The notes: generated by a model from the letters alone, not told the origin. A stretch of 64,000 nucleotides of DNA from Saposhnikovia divaricata (GCA_036435485.1 CM071600.1:119590046-119654045), one strand, 5' to 3'; positions 9,416 through 22,524 are shown, counted from the stretch's first letter. Translations and numbers: made by a program.

Positions 9416-10866
9416 TAATTATTACAAATTCTATAGAAAATTCGACATGAACTTTTCTATATTTGTAATAAAAAGATCGAGAGGTTCTAGGAAACTTAAT
9501 TCGCTAGATAGTTCCACAAGTGCAAGTAAACAATTTCTAGTGGTTTAGATTTAATGATACAAGCTAGAAATAATTTACAAGATTTAATTTGAGCTCAAGA
9601 ACATTTTCCCTCTTGGTCTCTCTCTTTCTCTCGGCTCTGTCTGTTGAAGAGAAGTGAAGTGAAGTATGTGTGTTCTGCTGCCTTCTGTCTTTTATAACCC
9701 AGCCATAGTCATATTGCATTGTTTTAATTGATATAACAATCAATTAACAATAATATGACATTCGGTATGACTATCCATTTCAAATAATATGATAGTCTCT
9801 TTAAATATAACTTTCGGTATGACTATCATTAATACTTAATATGACAATCTGTTGAACTGAATATGACAATCATACCAATATAACTATCGGTATAACTATC
9901 GGTATAACTTAACAGAAAACTCGGCTGTACTGATTTGTTGAGTAAACAAAAGAATTCTGTGCTCAACTGAAGACCAAGTCACAGGAAAGGGAGGTGAATG
10001 ACACGCGTACGCCTTTGTGCGGTTTCTTCCTGGCGCGTGGCGCGCACGCGCGGGCAGGCGCGTGAAGACGCTGCCGACAGCCCATGTGACCAGCTTTGAC
10101 AGAGTTGTTTGATTTTTTTCCTTTTATGCTTTACATGCATGTAACACCAGTTTCATTCCTCTGTCGACATTACAAGTTACAACTAAGTAACATAACTGTC
10201 GACCTTCTTCCTCTCAGAAAAACTGTCAAACTCTTTTATTTTATTTTTTTTCTTTTCGTTCTTTCACAGTTTTTTTTTTCTTTTCTTTTGTTTCTTATGA
10301 ATTTAATTTAATTAAATACTTAATCAATTAATCATTAAAATAAATAATGATTAATGAATTAATTAATTAAATCAATTCAGATTAATACATTAATTCAAAA
10401 TTAATTAACATGATAGTTAATTTAATAAATAAATTAATTCGATATGAATTAATTTATTAAATTAAACCAATTACATAATTATATTAATTAAGTGAGAATT
10501 AATATATAAATCTTTTTACAACCGAAATCTTTTTCTTGAACCACTGAAAGTAATAAAGAATTACCACCGAATTTTTGTTGACGCTCGATGCACGGTCTGG
10601 TTCATGAGCGACTAACTCCAACGGCTTTTCTTTATTTTTGACTCTATGAATTGGTTCATGTCTTCCTTTTTCTTCACTCTTTTTCAAACCTTTATAATCT
10701 GTATTCTGCCACTGTAGGAACCTCTTGTCACCATAAATAGAATCCACTGTCTTGATTACTCCACTGATGCTTGATCAACTGAATGAACTTCTTCAAGTGT
10801 AGTATACCTCAAAACGGTAGATTGACTTTGTCTTCTTTCTCTTGACAGTTATACATTTGAGATTCC
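9416..10866 (-). repeat. older minus-strand LTR-like sequence (probably Copia), cut by the SIRE-like insertion
   Basis: No convincing gene. Read on the minus strand, GGTTATAAAAGACAG near 9690 looks like an LTR TATA box, followed by a leader-like stretch that stops at the SIRE-like element. The interval also holds an array of short CGGTATGACTATC-type motifs (about 9755-9910), a GC-rich island of CGCG-containing words (about 9995-10075), T-rich runs and a TTAATTAA-rich block (10290-10500). An 82-codon minus ORF (10499-10747) has no recognisable domain. Confidence 0.35.
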
Positions 10867-13035
10867 TGTGACAGTACATATACTATTTACTATTAAATTC
10901 TTGTTTGAGTTGAGTTGTATCCTCGAAATACAAATAGGCTATGTCATATGCCTTTCAGATCGTTATCTAAGTGATTTTCCAAAGTTATAACCACTCGTTC
11001 TTTTTAAGGGTTCATTCGTACTTAACCCTGATTCGAATATTTTTATAAAATCGAAAAATGATCCGTTTGACATGAGGTTTTCTCTCACACCTTCCTTATG
11101 ATCTCTAATATTTAATTACCAAGATTCGTCACTTAAGGGGGTTCAATTTCACTTACGAATTTGCATTTACGGTTTCGAACCACTTTTAGTAAATCGGCCA
11201 TAATTCCTAAACCGAAAGTCTGTTTGCTTCGATTCTTGCGCCAAAACGATCTATGACTCGAGATCTATAAGGGTGAGTCAACTATTCATCAAGATCAGAA
11301 AATTATACCAACTGTTATGAACGAATTTTAATGGTTAATGAAATTTTGGCATTACGACGGCTATAAATCGAACGCTCCAAAATTCTTAACATCAAATCCA
11401 AGCCACATCTGGCATACCATACATCTTACATACATGATAATCAACTTAACAAGTCCAAAATATCTCACTTTACTAACAAGATCATCATATCTCTAAATCA
11501 ACTATAAGATCATGCTAACAAGCTTATAATCATACTAATATCATTACTATGCTAAAAACCATCAAGATCATGCATATACTTAAAATAAGGTCTAGGGTTT
11601 CAAGAGAGTTATACCTTCTTTGATGTGTAAATGAGCCTAAAAAGACTTGATCTAGTCCTTAGAACACCTTAATATAGCTTAGATCATCAAAAGAAACCAA
11701 GAAAACAACATTAGTTCATGAAGGTTTCTATTCATGCTCATCTTGTAATATTCGTATAAAATCGAAAAATACGATTTTGGTTCTCAAATTTTTACCACAT
11801 CTTCTACTCTTCAAGGGCTTTCTTTTTAGCTATATATCACCAAAAACAAAGCTTCCTAGATAGGGTTTTGATCCCCTTCTTTCTGCTGGGCAGAAACTGG
11901 ACAGTTTTGGTTCTCCAACTTGGAGGAGGAATTTGACTAGGCTACACTCCTTTGTTGGCTATGAAATTTTGAACGTATGTTATACATGTAATGAGGAAGC
12001 TATGATTCAAATTTGGTGATTTAATAATGGGTAGAAGTGGATATATGAATTTTTCTTTGAGCTTGGTTTCTGCTGGGCAGTTTTGGAGAGATTGTGTTTG
12101 CTTGCTTTTCTCTTGCTCTCATCCAATCTAATGTGTATTATTGTGGTCTTAGGATAATATCTTGGTCATAAAGTAGCTTTAATAAAGTGGTGTGGTCATG
12201 GATGATGTAATTCAAGTGGACAAGTGTTGGTTTTAGTGGTAAGATGATGAGATGAATGCTAAGTACTTGGTTTGTTTGCTAAGTATGCTAGTTACCTTAG
12301 TAACTACTTAGTTCCTTGATCTTATCCTCTTGCACATGTATGCATCTTGGCTTTCTGCTTGATTCTTTGTCCGGTTATTGCTCAATTTCATTGATCGTTT
12401 GGAGGAATATCTCAAGTATTTCTCGTTAGGGTTTTACCAGAAACCTTCTTAATATTTTTGCTAACATCTTTAATCCTCCTTTATAATTCTTTAATTTAGA
12501 TTCCTTAAATCTTTATATTAAATCCTTAAATCATTCAGTGTCTTAGGGAAATCTCGGAGAAAATAAAAGTGCTATTTTTCTGGATCTGATATAGTTTACA
12601 TACAATTATATGGCCTATCGGCCATTAATACGAACTCAGAAATCCGTTCCGAATACTCCTATATAGCGTCGTATGATAATATGCCAATTTCCACCAAAAA
12701 ACTATTCATTGCTTATTTTCTCTTTAATTCTTATAATTAGAAAAATGTCCTCGCGTTTTCTCGAGCGTTCCTTAACCCTTTTACGGAACCACTGGACTTA
12801 TCACAGATATCGATTTGGATGACATGAGAATATTCTTCTTCGTTTAGAATCACCATATCCTACTTTCTAGGAGATAGATTATTCTAATCTAAGTTGTCAA
12901 CCTATTGAATTCTTCATGGCATATAAACATTTGAATCCCAATTCATTACATAATCCGTTATTAGAACCACTGTTACACATATACTCGACTACATAATAAA
13001 AGTTTTAATCCCCACCAAAAATCTGGGTTCTTACA
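10867..13035 (-). repeat. minus-strand LTR of a long-LTR Ty3-type element (same family type as the solo LTR)
   Basis: On the minus strand this begins TGTAAGAACCCAGATTTTTGG at 13035, nearly the start of the solo LTR at 22530 (TGTAAGAACCCTAATTTTTGG), and it could end at ...GTCACA (10867). Shared themes include CTGCCCAGCAG and long non-coding text with no ORF. The right boundary is firm because it cuts a transposase ORF. The left boundary is tentative because the flanks (attcc versus ttcaa) do not form a duplication. No gene is seen inside. Confidence 0.55.
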
Positions 13036-13415
13036 TTCAACGTTACTATTACTCGCATCACCATGATTTTCACCACTAATATCTCGTAATGATGCGTTTA
13101 AATCAAAAGGTTCTTCAACAATCTCTTCCGAGGTACGCTTACGTTTTTTTTTTTTGATAACTTCTCTTTTTTCACCATGCAAAGTCCATACTTTATAATG
13201 TTCCATAATACCATTTTTATATAAGTGAAGTTCAACACTTTCAACTTTCGCCCACAACGTATTTTTACATTTGTTATACGGACATAATATTTTTTCGCCC
13301 TTCATCCCATTTTTACGCGCGAATTGCAAAAATTCTTGCACACCATCCCAATATTCATTACTCGATGAAAGTACATTATTTTCCACACGTCGGTTCATCC
13401 AATCACGATTCGACA

Positions 13416-13416
<1 letters not shown>
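13036..13416 (-). pseudogene. CACTA (En/Spm) transposase N-terminal fragment, Transpos_assoc domain
   Basis: The ATG at 13416 opens 127 codons starting MSNRDWMNRR. The fragment has the features of the plant transposase-associated domain (PF13963 type): EYWDGVQEFLQFA, then a zinc-binding-like ILCPYNKCKN and HLYKNGIMEHYKVWTLHGE, followed by a basic KKKKRKR stretch. In full CACTA elements this precedes the TNP2-type transposase. Here the frame stops making sense at 13035, where the LTR begins, and no TNP2 catalytic region is found on the other side. The gene is therefore a truncated remnant. An AT microsatellite lies just upstream of its start. Confidence 0.8.

Positions 13417-13417
<1 letters not shown>

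Positions 13418-13464
<47 letters not shown>
13418..13464. repeat. (AT)n microsatellite
   Basis: About 23 uninterrupted AT units directly upstream of the minus-strand transposase start codon. It could have expanded in the promoter or leader of that gene. Confidence 0.9.
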
Positions 13465-13466
<2 letters not shown>

Positions 13467-13944
13467 ATTTCATAATACATTTTTCACGTAATTAAAAATC
13501 AACGAAAAAACATATTCACATTTCACACAATTAAGATAAATTAAATAAAAATGCAAACTCTTGTTACCACCAAACTAAAACCAATTTCTATTCACAATTA
13601 AAGAATAAAAAACATGTATGTATTCACAAATATAATATGTTCAAACATGTATATATATATTCACAAATGAAAAAAAAAAGTAAAACAAAAATAAATATAA
13701 ACATGAATTTATAACATACCATTAATGAGCTTTCAATGTTCTCCAAGATTTTCACCTTAAAAAAAGTTTTTCTCCAACCACTTATCTCAACAAAGCTTTC
13801 AATGTTCTCCAAGAAAACAATAAATGAAGAAGTGAAGAAAAAGAGGAGTAAAGATAGAATTAGGGTCAGGAATATATCCGCCATAACGTTCGGGTTTAAT
13901 AAAATAATATCACCTTTTGTCACAAAACGGTGCAGAAGTAGGCG

Positions 13945-14152
13945 GGAGCATTTAATGCAGGATAAATCCGACCCGTACGGTCGGATTAATTTGTCGGTTT
14001 AGGTACCGACCACAATGGTCGGTTTTCTATCAGAGAGCTTTTAAACCAACTACTTTAAATCGACCACTGTAGTATGAATACGGTCGGGTTTACTGGGGAT
14101 GTAATGGTCAAAAACGGCCGGTTTAAGCTTGCATTTTTTTCCCACAGTAGTT
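13945..14152 (-). mobile_element. CACTA right terminus with subterminal repeats and degenerate end
   Basis: A cluster of GGTCGG/CCGACC words in both orientations lies between about 13965 and 14125, then CATTTTTTTCCCACAGTAGTT. Read inward on the minus strand this is AACTACTGTGGGAAA, one base from a CACTA-type tip (CACTACTGTGGG). The transposase fragment at 13036-13416 is oriented inward from this end, as expected. The 13465-13944 interval contains no gene. Confidence 0.5.
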
Positions 14153-14493
14153 CTGGTTCCCAGCTGTACCAATAACACAATCAACACAATAAAATCAATC
14201 CAACAAATCTATCTATCCATCCATCCAGTATCCAGTATATTAAGAATCATTAAAACATTAAAATTTCCGTAAGATCTTTAAATATATGAAACCATAGTTT
14301 TCAACAAAAGATCTTTAAAACCATAATTTTCTACAAATGTCTACATCCATCGAATCCAAACCAAAAGTCTACAAATCCAAAATATAGTTTTTAAGCTACA
14401 CAGTCATCGAATCGGACCAAAAGTCATCATACAACAATGTCCATCAAATCCGGACCATTTTTCTTGTAGCAAAATACACTAAATTTCCTAGGA

Positions 14494-15747
14494 TTAATCG
14501 CCCCCGGTAAAGACTAGAACATCTCCAACTTCTAGCCCTAACGCTTTGGCAAAACCCACCCAAGCTTGATTATGAATTCTTATTCGTCGACCGGCCTCCT
14601 TAACTTGTAAGTGCCACGGCACTTCCTTAAGCTCATCCTTAATTTCCAAGACATCGCCGTGATGCCACTTCTCCATCACTGATTTGAACTTTGTTGGTAG
14701 GTCCTACACATTAATCACAGGTTAAACAATTGCAAAATCATAAATCTTTTTTTGCTAAATAATTAAATCATAAAAATTTTAATATAAAACAAACAAAAAC
14801 ATACAATTCCATAGCAATAATCCAGGAGATGTGTTGGTCGAATTTTTATTTTGAATTCATTAATAGAACTTCCATACATAGGATCTACAAATTTTATAAA
14901 ATTAATTAGTGGCGAATATATAAAAAGGGGAAAAGAGGAAATATCTAAGAACATGACTAATAATTTATACCCGTACTATGTGTTGGTGTAGAAAATGATT
15001 TCTCCACGAGGCTTGGACCAAATAAAATTGCTTCAAATTGCCCATCACCAAGATAGTAAGTACTATAATGTCTCCCTCCTCAAAAAACCTCAATCCAGAA
15101 ATCTTGCTTTCTGGTGAGTAAGATCCAATGAAGTTTTGGCCATTTGGTAAAGTAACGGTAATTTTAGAAGGTAGAAGATGAGCAAATCGGTTAAAAAAAG
15201 CCGGGGAGAGGGCCTGGATTTGTACATATGTATATGACCAACCAATATCATATCAAAAAGATGAAAATTGTATTGCGTATATTGCATTAAAAGTAAGATA
15301 ATGTGAACTTACTACGAGACCCCTTTCTGCTAAATCTTTAGTCTTACATAATGAAAAAGCCTTACATCCAACCATGGTAAGTTTATCTAAAAATAAAAAA
15401 CAATTACTCATTGAAAGTAAAGTTAATTACTAATTGATATATATATATATATATATATATAACAAAGGATAAATGACAGAAGAATTACCATAGGTCGGAG
15501 GATCATACTCAACCTCTGTCAGATATTCATTCAAAACGTTGACCACAAAGATCCAGTTGCCCTTGTAGGTAAACACGGCGCATATACCATAGTTCCTCCG
15601 AAATTTCTTAAAAAATTCCATTATGTTTTTAAAAATTCCATCCTCCCGATCGAATCTCACATGGGTCTTTTGACCGTTAGGAAGCTCGAATATAACTGTT
15701 TCTGGCATCTCAGCTCCAAAAACTATTAAAATTTGCGGTGGTATTCT
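14494..15747 (-). CDS. B3-domain (REM-type) gene or captured gene fragment, three B3 repeats
   Basis: Three exon-like blocks on the minus strand each encode a B3 DNA-binding fold. Block 1, 15747-15489: acceptor TTTTTTCCGCAG, then RIPPQILIVFG ... FELPNGQKTHVR ... KGNWIFVV, and a donor GGTAATTC. Block 2, about 15213-14970: LSPAFFNRF ... VTLPNGQNF ... FFEEGDIIVLTI. Block 3, 14703-14494: acceptor ATGTGTAG, then KSVMEKWHHG ... VPWHLQVKEAG ... GLEVGDVLVF and a stop. B3/REM proteins are plant nuclear DNA-binding factors with tandem B3 domains. No stops interrupt the blocks. The first exon with the start codon is not identified, and the exon 1 to exon 2 phase is uncertain. The gene is close to a CACTA end, so capture is possible. 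Confidence 0.6.
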
Positions 15748-15787
15748 CTGCGGAAAAAAGAGGTGTCATACATATCTATATATTCAA

Positions 15788-16247
15788 ATGCATACATTAA
15801 TTGACCATCACTCATATCATTTTATTTTGCAGTGTACATCCGCTAGGATGGACAAGGCACATAAAATGTGGAAAGAGGTAATTTTGACCATCCATCTTTA
15901 TATATCCAAAAAAAGAGAAATATGTAAATTGTATATTTCTCGCATTCAAGCTATCAATTCCTACCTTTATTAAATCCCTAATTACATAAAATGCCTACAT
16001 ACATATAATCGAACCAAGAAATCCAACATACAAACTCATATAATCGAACATAAATTCGAACCAAGAAATCCAACATACAAAATCATATAATCGAACATAA
16101 TTCGAACCAAGAAATCCAACATACAAAATCATATAATCGAACATACATAAATAAAAAATCAATTTACTAGCCCCAAATTCAAAAATCCATAAAGTTAGAA
16201 GCACAAATCGAATATATAGATATAGTGCGTGTGTGTACGTATATAAC

Positions 16248-16250
<3 letters not shown>
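15788..16250. repeat. non-coding stretch with a 48-53 bp tandem repeat (16003-16147)
   Basis: Three diverged units built from CATATAATCGAACATAA, TTCGAACCAAGAAATCC and AACATACAAA. The minus-strand ORF over this stretch is only the repeat translated. The stretch lies upstream of the B3 blocks and could be an intron or leader of that gene. Confidence 0.75.

Positions 16251-16289
<39 letters not shown>
16250..16289. repeat. (GA)n microsatellite, CT-rich on the gene strand
   Basis: About 18 GA units. On the minus strand this is a CT-rich leader-like stretch just after a possible donor (CTCTCTG|GTAACTC) and downstream of TTTTTATACCG. That arrangement is common in plant 5' untranslated regions. Confidence 0.85.
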
Positions 16290-16292
<3 letters not shown>

Positions 16293-16435
16293 GTTACCAG
16301 AGAGGAGGGAGTCGCAGATCAGAGGAGAGAGTTGGAGAGAGGTGTAGAGATATAACGGTATAAAAACAAAACGGGGAATTATAAAAAATATAATTTAAAT
16401 TTATGTATCGTAGTCTAACGTGGAAAGTAGGAAAA

Positions 16436-16779
16436 TACGGTCGGAAGTAATGATCGGAAAATTGGTCGGTTTAATTCTTTAGGAGTAGTGCGGGCTCCAC
16501 GAATAAGAATGGTCGATTTTATTGGTCGGTTTTATTCTTTAGGATCAGTGTGGGATCCACTAAAAAAAGTGGTCGGTTTTAATGGTCGGTTTAGCCTGAC
16601 GTGACCCGTTAGTCAATTATTTAGAACCAATGTGAGCTCCACAAGATATATTGGTCGGTCTAAGTGGTCGGGTTTAATATAATTTTGACCATTGGTCCCA
16701 CGGTCGGGTTTAGCGTCAGTAAAAAGTTGAACGAATTTAATTGATCGGAAAAGACTCTCTTCCTGTTTCTTGTAGTGAA
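16436..16779 (-). mobile_element. CACTA terminus: subterminal GGTCGG repeats and CACTACAAGAAAC tip
   Basis: The right end reads GTTTCTTGTAGTG (16767-16779), whose complement CACTACAAGAAAC is a classic plant CACTA terminal inverted repeat. Inside it lie about ten GGTCGG(T/G)TT words and a short duplicated block around TTCTTTAGGA(G/T)(T/C)AGTG. Such subterminal repeats are where CACTA accessory transposase binds. I did not find the matching left tip in the window with confidence. Confidence 0.75.
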
Positions 16780-18064
16780 GTAAATAATTGTCGGCTAAGA
16801 AGATAATGAAAAACGAGTACGTACCTAAAAGTTAATCGACTAAAGTTAAATTAAATGATTCAAGTCATAATCACTAATCAGTGATGTGAAAATTTGACTT
16901 TGTAACACAAAATTAAATAATAAAATTGACAAGTCAAGCGTAGTAGTTGCAGTTTCAACCTTTCATAAACCTCCCCTGGTTTATAACGTAATTTGAATAT
17001 GTTACCTGAGCATTTAGTTATCTAACAAATTAAGCAAGAAGTTTGGACCTTTTAATTACTTATAAATCATAACATGAACTATATGTACACATTTTTGTAC
17101 AAGTCAAACTTTATTGTATTTTTATATAATGTAGATGGAAGGATACAATTCCCTCACTACTGAACTAGCTTGACTGGTTCAACGAGCGATGGTGAAGACA
17201 AAAAAGAAATAGAAGAAGAAGTGCGGATGAAAAGTATAATCATATTCGTCTGAATGATTCAGAGATATTTATATACGAGTTTGCAGGTCTGTAGCACGAC
17301 CTACCCAGCTTTAATATCTAGGCATTGCAGTTCAGTATTAATATTTATCATGTAAGCAAATTAATATGGTAATGACAACCTAACAAAAAAAAATGGTAAT
17401 GACATGCCCAGCTTAAAATGTCAAGACACTATGCATGCATCCTAATTAATCTTCGTAATCAAATGAGTCAAGGCGGTAAAAATTATCGTAATCAAATGAG
17501 TCAAGGCGGTAAAAATTATCGTAATCAAATGAGTCAAGGCGGTAAAAATTATAAGAAAGAAATCGAACATATGCTCAATTATATATATATATGACTTCAA
17601 CCTTGGTCGCTAAGGTAGTTAGCACCTCATTTGCTTTACTATACCTTTCTTAAACATTAATATCTCAAAGCCGAATTTCATTTCAATCTCACCCGTGATT
17701 TTTTTTTTTTTTTTTTTTTGGAATTTCAATATGTCCTAGATAGGGTCATACATAACATATATACAACATAGAGATAACTGCTCCCTTAGCTTTTGAAAAT
17801 TTGAAGGCAATAGAAAATCCCTTTGGGCACCAGCTACGGAAGACTTCTCTATGTGAAAACTGAAAAGGTCCATGCAATGTAGTCTTTGAGTTGCTAACCT
17901 GCCCTGTCCCAATAACTTGTAAGAAAGGAATGATTCACCTTTGTGATAACTACAAATACCATCGTTCTCTGTTGTTTATAATTCGCAACATACCTTCTTC
18001 TCTCCTAGCTAATCATTAATCATCATTCGTATCAGTACTTTTAACATCCCTTACATTAGGAGTA
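16780..18064. other. intergenic region and upstream region of the peroxidase gene
   Basis: No ORF of interest. It contains a perfect 33-bp triplicate (17454-17552), a poly-T run (17700-17720), and near 17944-17963 the stretch GATAACTACAAATACC, a possible weak TATA-type element before the leader. The leader includes CTTCTTCTCTCCTAGC. Confidence 0.6.
17454..17552 (+). repeat. perfect 3 x 33 bp tandem repeat with a TGAGTCA motif in each unit
   Basis: The unit begins CGTAATCAAATGAGTCAAGG and ends CGGTAAAAATTAT; the three copies are identical. Each carries the bZIP/GCN4-like palindrome TGA(G)TCA. The array ends 512 bases before the peroxidase start codon, within usual promoter range. Perfect identity implies recent expansion. 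Confidence 0.95.
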
Positions 18065-20101
<2,037 letters not shown>

Positions 20102-20409
20102 TTTAAGAGTTCATTCGAGAAAAAAACATGCAGTCACCGTTTTCAGGGGTTAAAGTTCTGTGTTCTCTGAATATTTGTCTTTAAAATTTATCTTTTTCGT
20201 TTTAAGATGATTAGTTTTTTGGGTCTGCTGCTAGTCTGCTACTCAATTTCTTTCATAATCATCTGTGGAAACTGTTACACACTTCCACTACTGAAATTAT
20301 ACGGGCTCTGTTTTGTTCTTAATCTAATTCTGTTTTGCATCTTCTCATATGCAGTATGATTCCTGAACAATTCATTTATAATAAATATCCACTCATAAAA
20401 GTAACATAA
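20102..20409 (+). other. peroxidase 3' region
   Basis: 3' untranslated and intergenic sequence with no ORF. Candidate poly(A) signals include TATAATAAATATCC near 20377. Confidence 0.5.
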
Positions 20410-20703
20410 GAGGCTATTAAATGGATTGAAGATCTGAGCTTGCATGGAGTTAGGATCGAATGTGATTCTGAACTAGTAGTAAAGGTTGTTCACAGTGATT
20501 TGGAGTACTACCTGGAAGTTGGTCCTACTATAGAGTTCGGCAAATTGAAGCTAAGGCACAGAATTTGTCATGTAAAAAAGTAAACAAACCGTGTCGCTCA
20601 TCTTTTGGCTAGAGTGGCGTGTTGGGTAGATTGCTTACAATATGTTTGAGTCTCCTCCAAATATATTGTTGGAGGCATTTTATTCTGAGTATCCTTCTTA
20701 ATG
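20410..20703 (+). pseudogene. RNase H-like remnant, probably the 3' end of a LINE
   Basis: Translation from 20410 gives an RNase H (RVT_3-like) segment: EAIKWIEDLSLHG, IECDSELVVKVV with the catalytic-type D, then RVAHLLARVA. An in-frame TAA follows HVKK, another stop lies near 20650, and the tail reads on only after a frameshift (SPPNILLEAFYSEYPS then stop). Plant L1-type LINEs and some stand-alone RNase H-like proteins share this domain. The T-rich then A-rich sequence after 20700 fits a LINE 3' end. It is broken and lacks the upstream reverse transcriptase. Confidence 0.65.
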
Positions 20704-21049
20704 AAAGTACCTTTTTGTTTTTAAAAAAACATCTTTTATTATAATACCTGAGATCATTCCTAAATTTTAGACCAATCATATTATATTAAAAGTTTTCATT
20801 ATTTACCATTCTTATCCTATTACACTAACCATGGTTAGTTACAATTCTAATTTAAATATATATAGTAATGACTTGATTTAACATATCCATATATTACATA
20901 TTTTTTTAATGTCAAAAAATATTTTTAATAAATTAATATTTAAAATTAAAATTAATTTCGATTATAAAAATATATAATTTAAGCGATTTTCGCAATATGA
21001 ATTTTTCACTCTTTTGATTTACAATTAATCATAATTGCATTATTATATA
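20704..21049. other. AT-rich non-coding sequence
   Basis: Very AT-rich, with no ORF, repeat or recognisable motif beyond simple A/T runs. Confidence 0.6.
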
Positions 21050-22009
21050 CTAGCTTATAATTCGTGCGTTGCACGGCTTCTTTTTTAATATTTAAAATTA
21101 TATTAATTTTTTAATATATGTTATTAATTTACATATTAAATTGTTGTTAAAAAATCGGTATATGTAAGATTTTGCACATTCGATTTATATTTGTACTCGA
21201 TCTTGAATTCTTAAAATTTGATTTGGACGATTTTATAGCCCACGTGAAATTAACAAAAAATCTTTAATTTAGTGATGGTTTAACAATTATTTTCCAATTA
21301 AACCTACGCAAACATTGACGATTTTTTGCGTTGAAAATTCTATTTTATTTATGAATTCTACTTATAATTTGTTTTGATTATCAAAATACCTTCGTAATTA
21401 TTTGAAGATAATTCTAATAACAACCAAATACAATTTTAAATCATATATAATTAGGTTTTCTACATTGAATAATATTGTCATTGTAAGACTTCTAAATTGA
21501 ACAAGATTAAAGTAAAAATTCGTAATTATACTTTCTTTTGAGATTCTGAGTGTTTTCATTTGAATAATAATTATTAAAGCATCATTAAATTAAAGGTAAT
21601 TTTATGAGGTTCGCGTGGATTGTAAAATCATCCAAATCTGATTTCTTAATCTCAAGATAGAGCTCAAATAGTAAATATGATTTTTTTTTAATACTAATAA
21701 AAAATAAAATAAAATTCAATGCTAATACAACCTTTTTTAATTATATCCTTTTCAGATTATAATTTTCTTTTAAAAATTCAATTATAATACAACCTTTTTT
21801 AATTATATCCTTTTTAGATTATAATTTTCTTTTTAAAATTCACTTCTAATATAACCTTTTATAATTATATCCTTTTAAGATTATAATTTTCTTTTTATTG
21901 TGATCTAATCGTCTATTTTTAATCCAACAGATCATATGATTTTGGTAGTATAGTGACCAGACCAAAAAAAATTGGATAAGATCCATCTTATGCTTATTAT
22001 ATATAAGGA
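21050..22009 (-). mobile_element. short non-autonomous Helitron
   Basis: On the minus strand it starts TCCTTATATATAATAAG (22009) and ends GCCGTGCAACGCACG-AATTATAAG-CTAG (21050). The CCGTGC/GCACG(G) hairpin about ten bases before a CTAG tip is the Helitron 3' signature. The flanking bases are A before TC and T after CTAG, as expected for insertion between A and T. There is no helicase or Rep gene. It contains the 62-bp tandem repeat listed next. Confidence 0.55.
21713..21898 (+). repeat. three tandem copies of a 62-63 bp AT-rich unit
   Basis: The unit is built from AATACAACCTTTTTT, AATTATATCCTTTT, AGATTATAATTTTC and TTTTAAAATTCA, repeated three times with about 10% differences. It lies inside the Helitron-like element; internal tandem repeats are frequent in non-autonomous Helitrons. 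Confidence 0.8.
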
Positions 22010-22524
22010 TATAATTTCGATTTAATTTTCATAATAATATATAAGTGCCAATAAGAATTTACTACTAAAATTAAATTAATTATAAAATCAATCACAAATT
22101 TACTATTATATAATAGCACATCTGTTCTTTGCGCCACTCTTATGTGTAGTCATTTTCCAAAATTACGTATTTATTAATTGTTTTTAATACAATATATTAT
22201 TTTAATGCATGGGTCTATTTTATCTATATTATAAAATATAATATTTTAATATCTCAAACTCCCGATCTACAATCATAAGGTGCAATCAAATTTGAATAAA
22301 TCTACTCTTATTCATTTAAATATTTTGGTACAACTTAAATCCAAATGTAGATCGAAATTATTCCGGGTTTAAAATTTATATCCAAACCTAAATCCAAAAA
22401 TTCGTGTTCGGTATATCCAAAATTTTGGGGTTCGTGCCATCGGATCGAATTAATTTTTCTTCCTTATTTATGGGTAAAATACAACTAATATTTAATATAC
22501 CATATTCTGACAGAAAAGAATAAA
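22010..22524. other. AT-rich intergenic sequence
   Basis: No ORF or clear repeat. Generic AT-rich sequence up to the AAAAT duplication that flanks the solo LTR. Confidence 0.5.

Noticed and set aside
10499..10747. 82-codon minus-strand ORF
   Set aside because: No domain, no start context, and it lies in LTR-like sequence.
13003..13036. Splice donor GTAAGAAC at the end of the CACTA transposase fragment
   Set aside because: The same bases are the start of an LTR (TGTAAGAACCC), which explains the break better.
15838..15878. Plus-strand exon-like piece (TTTTGCAG ... GAG|GTAATT) near the B3 gene
   Set aside because: Too short, contains a stop in one frame, and no partner exon was found on that strand.
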